Shown here one piece after another: positions 38,540-46,800 of a stretch of DNA of 47,085 nt (position 1 is its first letter; each line of letters opens with the position of its first letter). The translations under genes were made by a program, and so were the position numbers. The DNA is from Deltaproteobacteria bacterium (GTDB taxonomy: Bacteria; Desulfobacterota; Desulfuromonadia; Geobacterales; Geobacteraceae): positions 1-47,085 of the forward strand of contig JAJZUC010000001.1 in NCBI GenBank assembly GCA_021847245.1, read 5' to 3'. A model generated the notes under the pieces. That model did not search any database and was not told the origin of the DNA. It saw only the letters and a program-made list of their open reading frames with translations.

Positions 38540-38543
38540 ATGA
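38289..38543 (+). CDS. Possible 84-codon upstream frame overlapping the omcZ-like start
   Basis: The frame begins at ATG 38289 and ends at a TGA that overlaps the cytochrome start by four bases (ATGA), the geometry of translational coupling. It has no Shine-Dalgarno and no recognised domain; a cysteine-containing start (LQAACSQVHS) is followed by a charged region. It may be chance, since the reading frame is short. Confidence 0.2.
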   Translation: MNKSLQAACSQVHSLSDAASVWKGMAFRVARLPPGKGCNDVLDIDDAAERQSKVREVIVGISVPVREDVSLYWFAAHLRKEQKG

Positions 38544-40009
38544 AGAAAAAAATTCTGTTGAGCGCTTCGCTCGCGGCCACGCTCGTTCTCGGCGCTGCCG
38601 CTGTCAACTGGGCAGTGGTGCCCCCGCCGCCGGTCAACCAGAATGGCGGGATTTATGACACTACCTTCTCGGCCTTGACCCGCTCGGACTGCCTTCAGGC
38701 AGCCCCGTGTCACATCAGTGATGCCGTTGTTGTTCCGCGGCACCACAACCTGACGCTGCCACCGCGGCAGCTGAGCTGCTACGGCGATCCCACCGCCACG
38801 CCGGTTACCGGCTGCCACCAGCTGGTTCCCGATGGTTCCGGCGGGTTCACCTTCGCCGACTTCAGGGATTGTCTCCGTTGCCACTCCAGGACCCCGCACC
38901 ACATCACGACGGCCGCCCAGCAGCAGGACTGCAAGTTCTGTCACGGCAGCTTCATCGACAACCCGCTTGACGGCCATTTCATCCCGACCTACGCCAAGTC
39001 CTCCGTGACCCCCGAGACCAAGTGGCGTGGCAATGACCCTGCCGTACCGCGTAACTACGGCGGATGTATGGCATGTCACCAGGCTGCTGCTGCGTCTCCC
39101 ACCGTCGGGCCGAAGGACATCAAGAGCAACGCCGACAACCACCACGGGACCGGCCTTGGGGCTCCGACCTCGGTTACCGGTCAGCCGATCATGGTCGGCG
39201 ATTGCACCTGGTGCCACGGCGGTGCTCCCGGCGATGCCAACTTCCTCGACATCCGTACCTGCGAGCGTTGCCATGGCGTCAAGTCGCTCCACAACATCCA
39301 GAATCCCTCCGGAGCCGGCCCCTCCGGCAGTCCGACCGGCCCGAACGTTGTTCCGGGCGCCATGCCACTTGGTTACGGCCACGTCGGTGCCGACTTCGAC
39401 TGCTGGGGCTGCCACGGTACGTTCCAGAAGTACGCGACCGATGCGTCCCCGGCCGGCGCCATCGTACCGTTCGTCTCTGACGTGAGCACCAGGGCTCTCA
39501 TCGCCAACCAGGAAAACGCCATCACCATCACCGGTGGCAGCTTCACCAACCAGAGCAACGGGACTGACTTCACCTCGGCCGTCAAACTGACGAATGGCTC
39601 CACCACCGTCACCGTCCAGCCGACCTCGATCACCGTGAGCGAGATCCAGGCCACCATCCCGGCTCTTCCGGTCGGTACCTACGATCTGCTCGTCGTCAAG
39701 GGAGACAAGCAGAGCAACCTGACGAGGGTCGCCGTTCTTCCGCCGCTCGCCATCAAGTCTGCTTCGATCAGCGGCAGCACCGTCACCATCACCGGCAACG
39801 GCTTCGGTCAGCAACCGCCGGTCGACGTGAATACCGGCCTCGGCGTCTTTGCCGCCGATGGCAGCCAGTGCGCGATCACGTACTGGAGTGACACGAAGAT
39901 CGTTGTCACCAACACGGCCCTCAAGGCTGGCAGCACGGTCACCGTGAAGACCCTTTACGGACCGGTCAGCAGGCTCATCACCGGGGCTGCGAAGAAGACC
40001 AAACGGTAG
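38540..40009 (+). CDS. omcZ: OmcZ-type extracellular multiheme c-type cytochrome (nanowire cytochrome)
   Basis: A secreted cytochrome of 489 residues matching G. sulfurreducens OmcZ in order and landmarks: Sec signal (KKKILLSASLAATLVLGAAA), VPPPPVNQ, GIYDT, a heme region to ~300, then two IPT/TIG-like beta domains ending GPVSRLI and KKTKR. OmcZ polymerises into conductive filaments outside the cell and is cut by OzpA, which removes the C-terminal part. Eight heme motifs are visible. Six are CXXCH (Cys111, 131, 176, 222, 241, 288). Two are unusual: C51-X5-C57-H58 and C80-X11-C92-H93. By memory, OmcZ has CXXCH and CX14CH at these positions, so both spacings differ here. GGAG precedes the ATG; a strong terminator follows. 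The ortholog call is strong, the heme count is by motif only. Confidence 0.9.
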   Translation: MKKKILLSASLAATLVLGAAAVNWAVVPPPPVNQNGGIYDTTFSALTRSDCLQAAPCHISDAVVVPRHHNLTLPPRQLSCYGDPTATPVTGCHQLVPDGSGGFTFADFRDCLRCHSRTPHHITTAAQQQDCKFCHGSFIDNPLDGHFIPTYAKSSVTPETKWRGNDPAVPRNYGGCMACHQAAAASPTVGPKDIKSNADNHHGTGLGAPTSVTGQPIMVGDCTWCHGGAPGDANFLDIRTCERCHGVKSLHNIQNPSGAGPSGSPTGPNVVPGAMPLGYGHVGADFDCWGCHGTFQKYATDASPAGAIVPFVSDVSTRALIANQENAITITGGSFTNQSNGTDFTSAVKLTNGSTTVTVQPTSITVSEIQATIPALPVGTYDLLVVKGDKQSNLTRVAVLPPLAIKSASISGSTVTITGNGFGQQPPVDVNTGLGVFAADGSQCAITYWSDTKIVVTNTALKAGSTVTVKTLYGPVSRLITGAAKKTKR

Positions 40010-40023
40010 TATCTAGATGTCCC

Positions 40024-40060
40024 GGGGATAGGGAGGGAGTCCTCCCTATCCCCACTTTTT
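40024..40060 (+). terminator. Rho-independent terminator after the omcZ-like gene
   Basis: GGGGATAGGGAGG (40024-40036) pairs perfectly with CCTCCCTATCCCC (40041-40053) around a four-base loop, followed by ACTTTTT. It should end most omcZ transcripts before the protease gene, allowing the cytochrome to be made in excess. Confidence 0.9.
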
Positions 40061-40102
40061 CGCAAGATTGACGGAAGTTTTCACTTTTCATGAGGTACGC
40101 AC

Positions 40103-41611
40103 ATGAATGCCTTACGCACCCTGCTCGTCGCTGTGACGGGCGCGCTGCTGCTCATGCCGCTTGACACGTTTGCCGCCACGAAGAAAGTAATCGTCGGCTT
40201 CCGCCATGCCCCCGCCGATCATGAAAAAAACCTGGTTTACGGTGTCAGGGGACGCATCAAGCGTATCCACCGGCACATTCCCGCCATTGCGGCGGAACTT
40301 CCCGAGGAGGAGATTGCCCGCCTCAAGAAGGACCCGTCGGTCGCCTATGTCGTCGACAACATAAAGTTTGCCTTGATCCGCCCGGTCGAGCCCCTCAGCG
40401 TTCCGTCCCCCGAATATGTCGATTCGTGGGGAGTTCAGCGGATCGGTTCGGAAACCGCCGCTTCGCGGGGGTTCAAAGGGGCAGGGGTCAAGGTCGCCAT
40501 TGTCGACTCCGGAATTGACTACAACCATCCCGACCTCAAGGACAACTATCGGGGTGGATACAACTTTGTTGCGGATAATGCCGATCCCTATGATGACGAT
40601 TCTCAGAGTCACGGGACCCACGTGGCCGGGGTCATTGCGGCGCGGGACAACGGCACCGGTGTCGTTGGCGTGGCACCGGAAGCATCGCTTTACGCTGTGA
40701 AGGTCTTCGGCGCCAACAACACCGGCGGAGACATGGATACGGTGGTCGCGGGGATCGAGTGGGCCATCGACAACAAGATGGATGTGATCAACCTCAGTAT
40801 CGGTTACTCCGGCGACATCTATTCCGTTTATCCCGATTATTTCCAGCCCCTCAAGGATGCCTGCGACAGGGCCTACCAGGCCGGCATTGTCCTGGTGGCC
40901 GCAGCGGGGAACGACAACAGGGAGATCGTCTCGGTTCCGGCTGCGTTCGATTCCGTCATTGCCGTTGCCGCAACCGACCAGAATGACCAGCGTGCCATAT
41001 TCACCTCCCCGTACGCTTCCAGCTACGGTGCGAAAGTGGAGCTGGCCGCCCCGGGGACCTTCATCAAGTCTACGGTCAGCGGCGGGGGGTATGCGCTCCT
41101 GAGCGGGACTTCCCAGGCGGCTCCCCACGTGGCGGGGGCGGCGGTCGTGCTTCTCTCCTCCGGCATTGCGGACGCCAACGGCAACGGCAGCCGCGCCGAC
41201 GAGGTACGGGCGAGGCTTGACGGCACGGCAAAGGACCTGGGAGACCCCGGACGCGACAAGTACTTCGGCTGGGGACTGGTCGATCTTTCGGCTGCTACGG
41301 TTCCCCAGGAAACTCACAAGCTGCACCTCGAGCGAAAGGGGCGGTCGCCGAAGCGCGATGCGCAATCGCTTTCCCTCGGTCAGGGAAGCTATTCGCTCAG
41401 CTTGAAGAACAACGGCCTGGAGGGAGTTGTCGCTTTCGCCAACAAAGGGAAAGGGTTCAAATACCCGCGCCCCTACTCGTTTCCTTTCACATCCGCCTCG
41501 CAGGAAGTGAACTTTGCCGTGACCCTCGACAGTCCTCAAACGACGCTCGCTTTCACTCCCCGCGGCGATACCGGAACATCGGCCGATATCACCATTACGA
41601 AACTCCCGTAA
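40103..41611 (+). CDS. ozpA: Subtilisin-like serine protease, OzpA-type
   Basis: A secreted S8 protease of 502 residues. A Sec signal (LRTLLVAVTGALLLMPLDTFA) and an I9-like propeptide (about 26-92, VIVGFRHAP to VAYVVDN) precede the catalytic domain. The triad is Asp135 (VAIVDSGID), His170 (SHGTHVAG) and Ser337 (LSGTSQAAPHVAG), with oxyanion Asn270 (AAAGN). A ~110-residue beta-like C-terminal domain follows. The neighbouring position to omcZ matches ozpA of G. sulfurreducens, whose product cleaves OmcZ to the filament-forming short form. It probably has its own promoter in the 40-base gap after the terminator, or is read at low level past it. The foldase gene starts 21 bases after its stop. 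Confidence 0.9.
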   Translation: MNALRTLLVAVTGALLLMPLDTFAATKKVIVGFRHAPADHEKNLVYGVRGRIKRIHRHIPAIAAELPEEEIARLKKDPSVAYVVDNIKFALIRPVEPLSVPSPEYVDSWGVQRIGSETAASRGFKGAGVKVAIVDSGIDYNHPDLKDNYRGGYNFVADNADPYDDDSQSHGTHVAGVIAARDNGTGVVGVAPEASLYAVKVFGANNTGGDMDTVVAGIEWAIDNKMDVINLSIGYSGDIYSVYPDYFQPLKDACDRAYQAGIVLVAAAGNDNREIVSVPAAFDSVIAVAATDQNDQRAIFTSPYASSYGAKVELAAPGTFIKSTVSGGGYALLSGTSQAAPHVAGAAVVLLSSGIADANGNGSRADEVRARLDGTAKDLGDPGRDKYFGWGLVDLSAATVPQETHKLHLERKGRSPKRDAQSLSLGQGSYSLSLKNNGLEGVVAFANKGKGFKYPRPYSFPFTSASQEVNFAVTLDSPQTTLAFTPRGDTGTSADITITKLP

Positions 41612-41632
41612 CCAGGACGTGAAGGGCGAGTG

Positions 41633-42625
41633 ATGCACACGGCACGCGCGATAGTTTTCGGTTCCCTGATGGTGTGGTTGGCGCTTTTTTCCCACCTTTC
41701 TCCCTCTACTGCCCGGGCCGGTGAGGTGAAGGAGACGAAGAAGGTCGTTGCCATCGTCAATGGGACGCCGATTTACCAAGAGGCACTGGAGGCCCACCTG
41801 ATCGCCCTGGCGAACAAAGGGAAGGCGACGGGTATGGGGCGGGACCCCGGCAAATTCGATGACTACCAACGGAGAAAGGCCCTCGACGCCCTCATCGATG
41901 CAGAGCTTCTCCGGCAGGCAAGCAGCCGGTATCCTGTCGCCGATCTCGAAGCCAAGGTGGACAAAAGGCTGCAGGAAATCAAGGGGAAGTTCCCCAGCGA
42001 AGAAGCGTTCCTCAAAAGCCTCCAGATGAGGGGGAAGTCCCTAGATGCCTTCATGGCCGAGTTGCACGAAGGGGTGCGCTACGAGGAATACCTGCGGGCC
42101 AACAAGGTCACCGGCATTGCGGTACCGGATGAAGAGGTCGAGAAGTTTTACCGTGACAACCCGAAAAGTTTTTACGTGCCGGAGCAGATCAAGGTCCGGC
42201 ACATCCTGATCGAACCGGCCGGCAGCGGTGCGGATGCCGTCGCAAAGGCCGAGAATAAGGCCCGCGAAATCCGCAGCCGGCTTGTAGCCGGGGAGGATTT
42301 TGCCGCTGTGGCCAAGGAGGCATCAACGTGCGCCTCCGCTTCTGTCGGGGGAGAGTTGGGCTATATTGCCCGCGGCTACATGCCCCCACAGTTTGACACC
42401 GTTGCCTTTTCTCTCAAGATCGGCGAGGTGAGCGAGCCGGTCAGGAGCAACTACGGTTTTCACATCATCGAGGTGCTGGACAGAAAGCCGGGGGCGCCGC
42501 GCCCCCTTACCGAGGTGCGAGAATTTATCGCCCGGTACCTTCAGCGTTTCGCCGATGAAAGGCGTTTGGACGTTCACACTATGGAACTGCGGAAGAAGGC
42601 ATCCATCCAGATCCTGCTAGACTAA
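41633..42625 (+). CDS. Secreted parvulin-type peptidyl-prolyl isomerase (PpiC/SurA-like)
   Basis: A 330-residue periplasmic foldase. The N-terminus has a signal sequence (IVFGSLMVWLALFSHLSPSTARA), then a SurA-like helical part (VAIVNGTPIYQEALEAHL, ALIDAELLRQ). The parvulin core runs from about 185 to 285: IKVRHILIEP, LVAGEDFAAVAKEAS, GGELGYIARGYMPPQFD, SNYGFHIIEVLDR. It would assist folding of secreted proteins; its genetic link suggests the adjacent cytochromes or Ig protein as clients (inference). I start at ATG 41633 rather than the GTG one codon earlier. It sits 13 bases before the next cytochrome gene, in one apparent transcript. Confidence 0.88.
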   Translation: MHTARAIVFGSLMVWLALFSHLSPSTARAGEVKETKKVVAIVNGTPIYQEALEAHLIALANKGKATGMGRDPGKFDDYQRRKALDALIDAELLRQASSRYPVADLEAKVDKRLQEIKGKFPSEEAFLKSLQMRGKSLDAFMAELHEGVRYEEYLRANKVTGIAVPDEEVEKFYRDNPKSFYVPEQIKVRHILIEPAGSGADAVAKAENKAREIRSRLVAGEDFAAVAKEASTCASASVGGELGYIARGYMPPQFDTVAFSLKIGEVSEPVRSNYGFHIIEVLDRKPGAPRPLTEVREFIARYLQRFADERRLDVHTMELRKKASIQILLD

Positions 42626-42638
42626 GCAAGGAGGCGGT

Positions 42639-43826
42639 ATGAAGGCAAATCTGCTACAGAGGGCAAGTGTGTCGGTCGGTCTCGGTTTGGTGAGCGCAGT
42701 GTTGTTTGGTCTGTTTGGGAGCGGGGGGGCCCAGGCACTCACCTTCAATGACTGCAGCAAGTGTCACCCGTCGACGAACAACGTGGAGCGACACCATAAC
42801 CTCACCCTTCCTCCCCGGCAGTTGAGCTGCTACGGCGACCCGAGCGCCCAGCCGGTTACCGGCTGTCACCAGCAGGTGCTCGATCCGGTCACCAACACGT
42901 ATGTCTTCGCCCCCTTCAGGGATTGCCTGAACTGCCACAAGACCACCGTCCACTACGACAGGCACGGTTCCTACCTCGCCAACTGGATGATGCTTACCGG
43001 CGTCGAGCCCGGCACCGCGCCCCTCTGGACCCAGATCACGACGTTTTCGGTGGTGACTCCCGCGGCCAAGCAGTACCAGGCGTGCTACCGCTGCCACTCC
43101 TACAACGCCTTCGGCGCCGCGCCGACTGGAGTCAGCACCATCATCAGCATGTCGGGGGTCCCTCTTACGGACCAGCCGATGGAGTTCAATCCGAATAACC
43201 TCTCGGCCCATCCCGTGCAGGTCCCCCTCAATAACCAGACCGGTTCCTACGCTCCGAAGAAGCTGACGATCCAGCAGATGACTGCGCAGTGGAGCAACGT
43301 GGGGAGCCAGACCATGACCTGCGGTGCCTGCCATGCGGCCCCGACAACGCCGGGGGTGACGCCGACCAAATACCTTCTCAATGGCCCCCGCGTCTACTGG
43401 CCCTATGACCGGAACGGCAAGCTCTGGTCCCTCGGTGATCTGAGGAGCAGCACGAGCAACTGGTCCGCCGACCTCTTCTGCGTGAACTGCCACCCCATTT
43501 ATTCGGGCGGAAACTGGAAAAACAACGTTCACCGCGAGGGTGACCATCTGGAATCCTACACCGTTGACGGCAAAAGGTATTCGGGCGTCCCCTGCGTCTC
43601 GTGCCATTCGGTCGTTCCCCATGGCAACAAGAGGTCCCGGCTCATCGTCTACGGTTACGGCGCCACGACCCCGGACCCCTATCCATACATCATCAACACC
43701 AATACCGCGCTGCTCAAGGGATTCAGGAAGGCAAGCACCCCCTTCAGCTATGGTGAAGGGAACTGCTGGTCCTCTTCCGGTCAGTGCGATGAGCATAGCT
43801 CACGCAGCATGACCTACGACTGGTAA
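42639..43826 (+). CDS. Secreted seven-heme c-type cytochrome with CX11CH motif
   Basis: A 395-residue exported cytochrome: Sec signal (VSVGLGLVSAVLFGLFGSGG to AQA), then seven heme motifs. Six are CXXCH (Cys39, 96, 149, 228, 281, 319) and one is C64-X11-C76-H77. Residues 51-80 (RHHNLTLPPRQLSCYGDP, then PVTGCHQ) are almost the same as residues 67-96 of the OmcZ homologue, and FRDCL.CH follows in both. The rest is unlike OmcZ and there is no IPT/TIG tail. A C-terminal CWSSSGQC pair is not a heme site. AAGGAGG precedes the ATG. Position suggests an OmcZ partner or electron-entry subunit; no function is established to my knowledge. Confidence 0.87.
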   Translation: MKANLLQRASVSVGLGLVSAVLFGLFGSGGAQALTFNDCSKCHPSTNNVERHHNLTLPPRQLSCYGDPSAQPVTGCHQQVLDPVTNTYVFAPFRDCLNCHKTTVHYDRHGSYLANWMMLTGVEPGTAPLWTQITTFSVVTPAAKQYQACYRCHSYNAFGAAPTGVSTIISMSGVPLTDQPMEFNPNNLSAHPVQVPLNNQTGSYAPKKLTIQQMTAQWSNVGSQTMTCGACHAAPTTPGVTPTKYLLNGPRVYWPYDRNGKLWSLGDLRSSTSNWSADLFCVNCHPIYSGGNWKNNVHREGDHLESYTVDGKRYSGVPCVSCHSVVPHGNKRSRLIVYGYGATTPDPYPYIINTNTALLKGFRKASTPFSYGEGNCWSSSGQCDEHSSRSMTYDW

Positions 43827-43888
43827 TCGCTTTCGCACAGTGTCGAAACTTAACTGCAGTGGAATTGAAAGGAAGAAGGTACGAGATC

Positions 43889-46800
43889 ATGGATTTTGCA
43901 CAGAGATTTAAAGTGTTGTTGTGGGCACTCTGCCTCTTTGTGGCGGCGGTATTCGCCCCCGTGGCCCATGCCGCCAACTGGACCCTCACCAGTGGGAATT
44001 CGACGGTGGCCTTAAACGATTCCGGTAGCACCGGAAAGAGTCCAGGCGTTTATTCTTGGGTATTTGACAGCGGCGAGCATGTCAGCCAACAGGCTTTCTA
44101 CTACAGGATCGGGACGACATCGCCCGAATTGCGCGTGAGCGGTGATGAACTCGACTCCACGGCTCCCTTCACGGTGGCCGCTACCGGCCAGACAGCCTCT
44201 TCCGTCACCCTGACCTTTACCGAAAAGGCCGGCAGGTTCACGATGGCCGTGACCTACGAACTCATCGGTGGGACGCCGGGGCGGTCGACACTCAACAAGA
44301 AGGTCGTTATCACCAACCTCACGGGAGCCCCTCTCGACCTCCATCTTTTCAGCTACTCCGATTATGATCTCAAGACTGGCCCTGACCTTTTAGAGAACGC
44401 AGCGATTGTCAACGGCAAGGCGTACCAGTCCAACTTCGCCACGGCAAGCGACAACGTCGGTTCCGGCACGACCCTGGTGGAGCGCGCCACCATACCGCCC
44501 AGCCGCTACGGCATCGACAACAGCCAGTTCCTGGGCAACCTGGCCAACGGAACCACCCCGTACGACCTCGACAATTTTGCCGGACCCTACACCATCCCGG
44601 GCGGCGCCTTCGACAATGGCGACAAGCAGTTCGCTCTCCAATGGGACCTGACGGTCGATCCCGCCACTCCGACCTCATTCACGATCACGGACGAGTTTTA
44701 CCCGACCAAGGCCCTTTACCTTTCCAAGAGTACTCCCGGGACCTGCGTCAACTACGGACAGACCTTCACCAACACCTACACGTTCGACAATACCCGTAAC
44801 ACCTCCACTGCGGTAAACAACATCCGGATATCCGAAAAGCTTGCCCGTGACATATCCCTTGCCTCAGCGACGAACGGCGGGACATACGATGCCGCGACCG
44901 GCACGGTAAGGTGGAACGTTCCGCAGCTGGTTGCCGGGGCGGTGCAGCAGACGGTGCAGGGAACTTTCACCGCCAACTCCGCCGTGGATTTTACGATGGC
45001 GTCACAGCTTGCCAGTGACGAGGCATTCCCCTCAAGCTACAGTGCGAAGCTGACACTCTGCAACCACCCCCCCGCCATTACCTCGTCTCCGGTCAAGAGC
45101 GGCACCGAGGGGCAGCCTTACAGCTACCAGGTGACCGCCTCAGACTCCGATGCCGGCACGACGCTGACCTACTCCCTCGATGCGGCTCCCACCGGCATGA
45201 CGATTAATCCGACCTCCGGCCTCATTAACTGGACCCCCACATCGGCTCAGACCGGCAATAACACCGTCACCGTCCGGGTAAGCGACGGTTCGCTCAGTGC
45301 AACCCAGACCTATACGCTGTTCATCGCATACATCAATGCCCCGCCGGCGTTCACCTCCACGCCGGCTACGACTGCCACGGTCGGCCAGGTGTATACTTAT
45401 CTGGCCGTCGCGGCCGATCCGAACAAGGGGGATAAGGTTACCTACGGCCTTCCGACCGCCCCGGCGGGGATGACCATCGATCCGAATCTCGGGGTTATCA
45501 CCTGGACTCCGGATGCCACCCAGGTCGGAGTTAACCATGTGGTGGTGCAGGCTACCGATTCGGGCTATCTCTACGTCACCCAGTCCTTCGACATCACCGT
45601 GACAAGCGGTGTCGCCAACAGCCCCCCCACCATAACCAGTGCTCCGGTTGCCAGTGCGACTGATAATGCGGCGTATTCGTACACCGTTGTTGCCTCGGAT
45701 CCGAATAATGATCCCCTGACGTATAGTCTGGCGGGCGCTCCGGTCGGCATGACAATCAGCGGCAACGTCATCAGCTGGCCTTCGCCGGTAGCGGGAAGCT
45801 ACTCGCTGACGGTTACGGTTAATGACGGCAAGGGGGGAACAGTGTCGCAGAACTGGCTGCTGACCGTCACCCATGTGAACCGCTCGCCGGTGATAAATAC
45901 GACGGCTTTACCCGCGGGGACCGATGCGGCCTCCTACAGTTTCCAGGTTGACGCGACCGATCCCGACAAAGATGCGCTGAGCTACAGCCTTCTCTACCAG
46001 CCCGCCGGCCTCACGATCGGTACGACGGGGCTGCTGAGCTGGACGAACCCCGTTGCCGGTACCTATACTTTCTCTGTTACGGTCACCGATGCCAATCAGG
46101 CAAGCACTACCAAGTCATTTACACTCACAATCACCAAAGCAACCAAGACCACCCCGACCATCACCTGGGCGGCGCCCGCGGCGATCACCTACGGCACGGC
46201 GCTCTCCGCCACCCAGCTAAACGCCAGCGTCAGCGGCGGCATCGCGGGGACCTTCACCTACAGCCCGGCGGCCGGCACGGTACTGAACGCCGGGACGCAG
46301 ACCCTGACCGTCACCTTCACCCCGACCGACAGCGCCACCTACAACAGCGCCACGGCCAGCGTCACCCTCACGGTGAACAAGGCCACGGCCACGGTCACCC
46401 TCGGTGGGCTTAGCGCCACCTACGACGGCACCGCCAAGAGCGCCACCGCCACCACCACCCCGGCGGGCAAGAGCGTCACCTTCACCTACAACGGGAGCGC
46501 CACCGCTCCGAGCGCGGCGGGAAGCTACACCGTCGTTGGCATCGTAGCCGACCCGAACTACACGGGGAGCGCCACCGGGACCCTGGTAATCGCCAAGGCG
46601 ACGCCGGTGCTCACCTGGGCGACCCCGGCCGCGGTCTACGTCGGCACGGCCCTCTCCTCCACGCAACTTAACGCCACGGCGAGCGTCCCCGGCACCTTCA
46701 CCTACACCCCGGCGGCCGGCACCGTCATGAACACCGCCGGCAGCCAGACCCTGTCGGTCAGCTTCGCCCCGACCGACAGCGCCAACTACACCAGCGCCAC

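Noticed and set aside
40112-41869. 585-codon minus-strand frame opposite the protease gene
   Set aside because: Antisense shadow; the subtilisin triad is on the plus strand.
43780-43810. Eighth heme site in the second cytochrome (CWSSSGQC)
   Set aside because: The second cysteine is followed by Asp-Glu-His, not directly by His, so it does not meet the CXnCH pattern.
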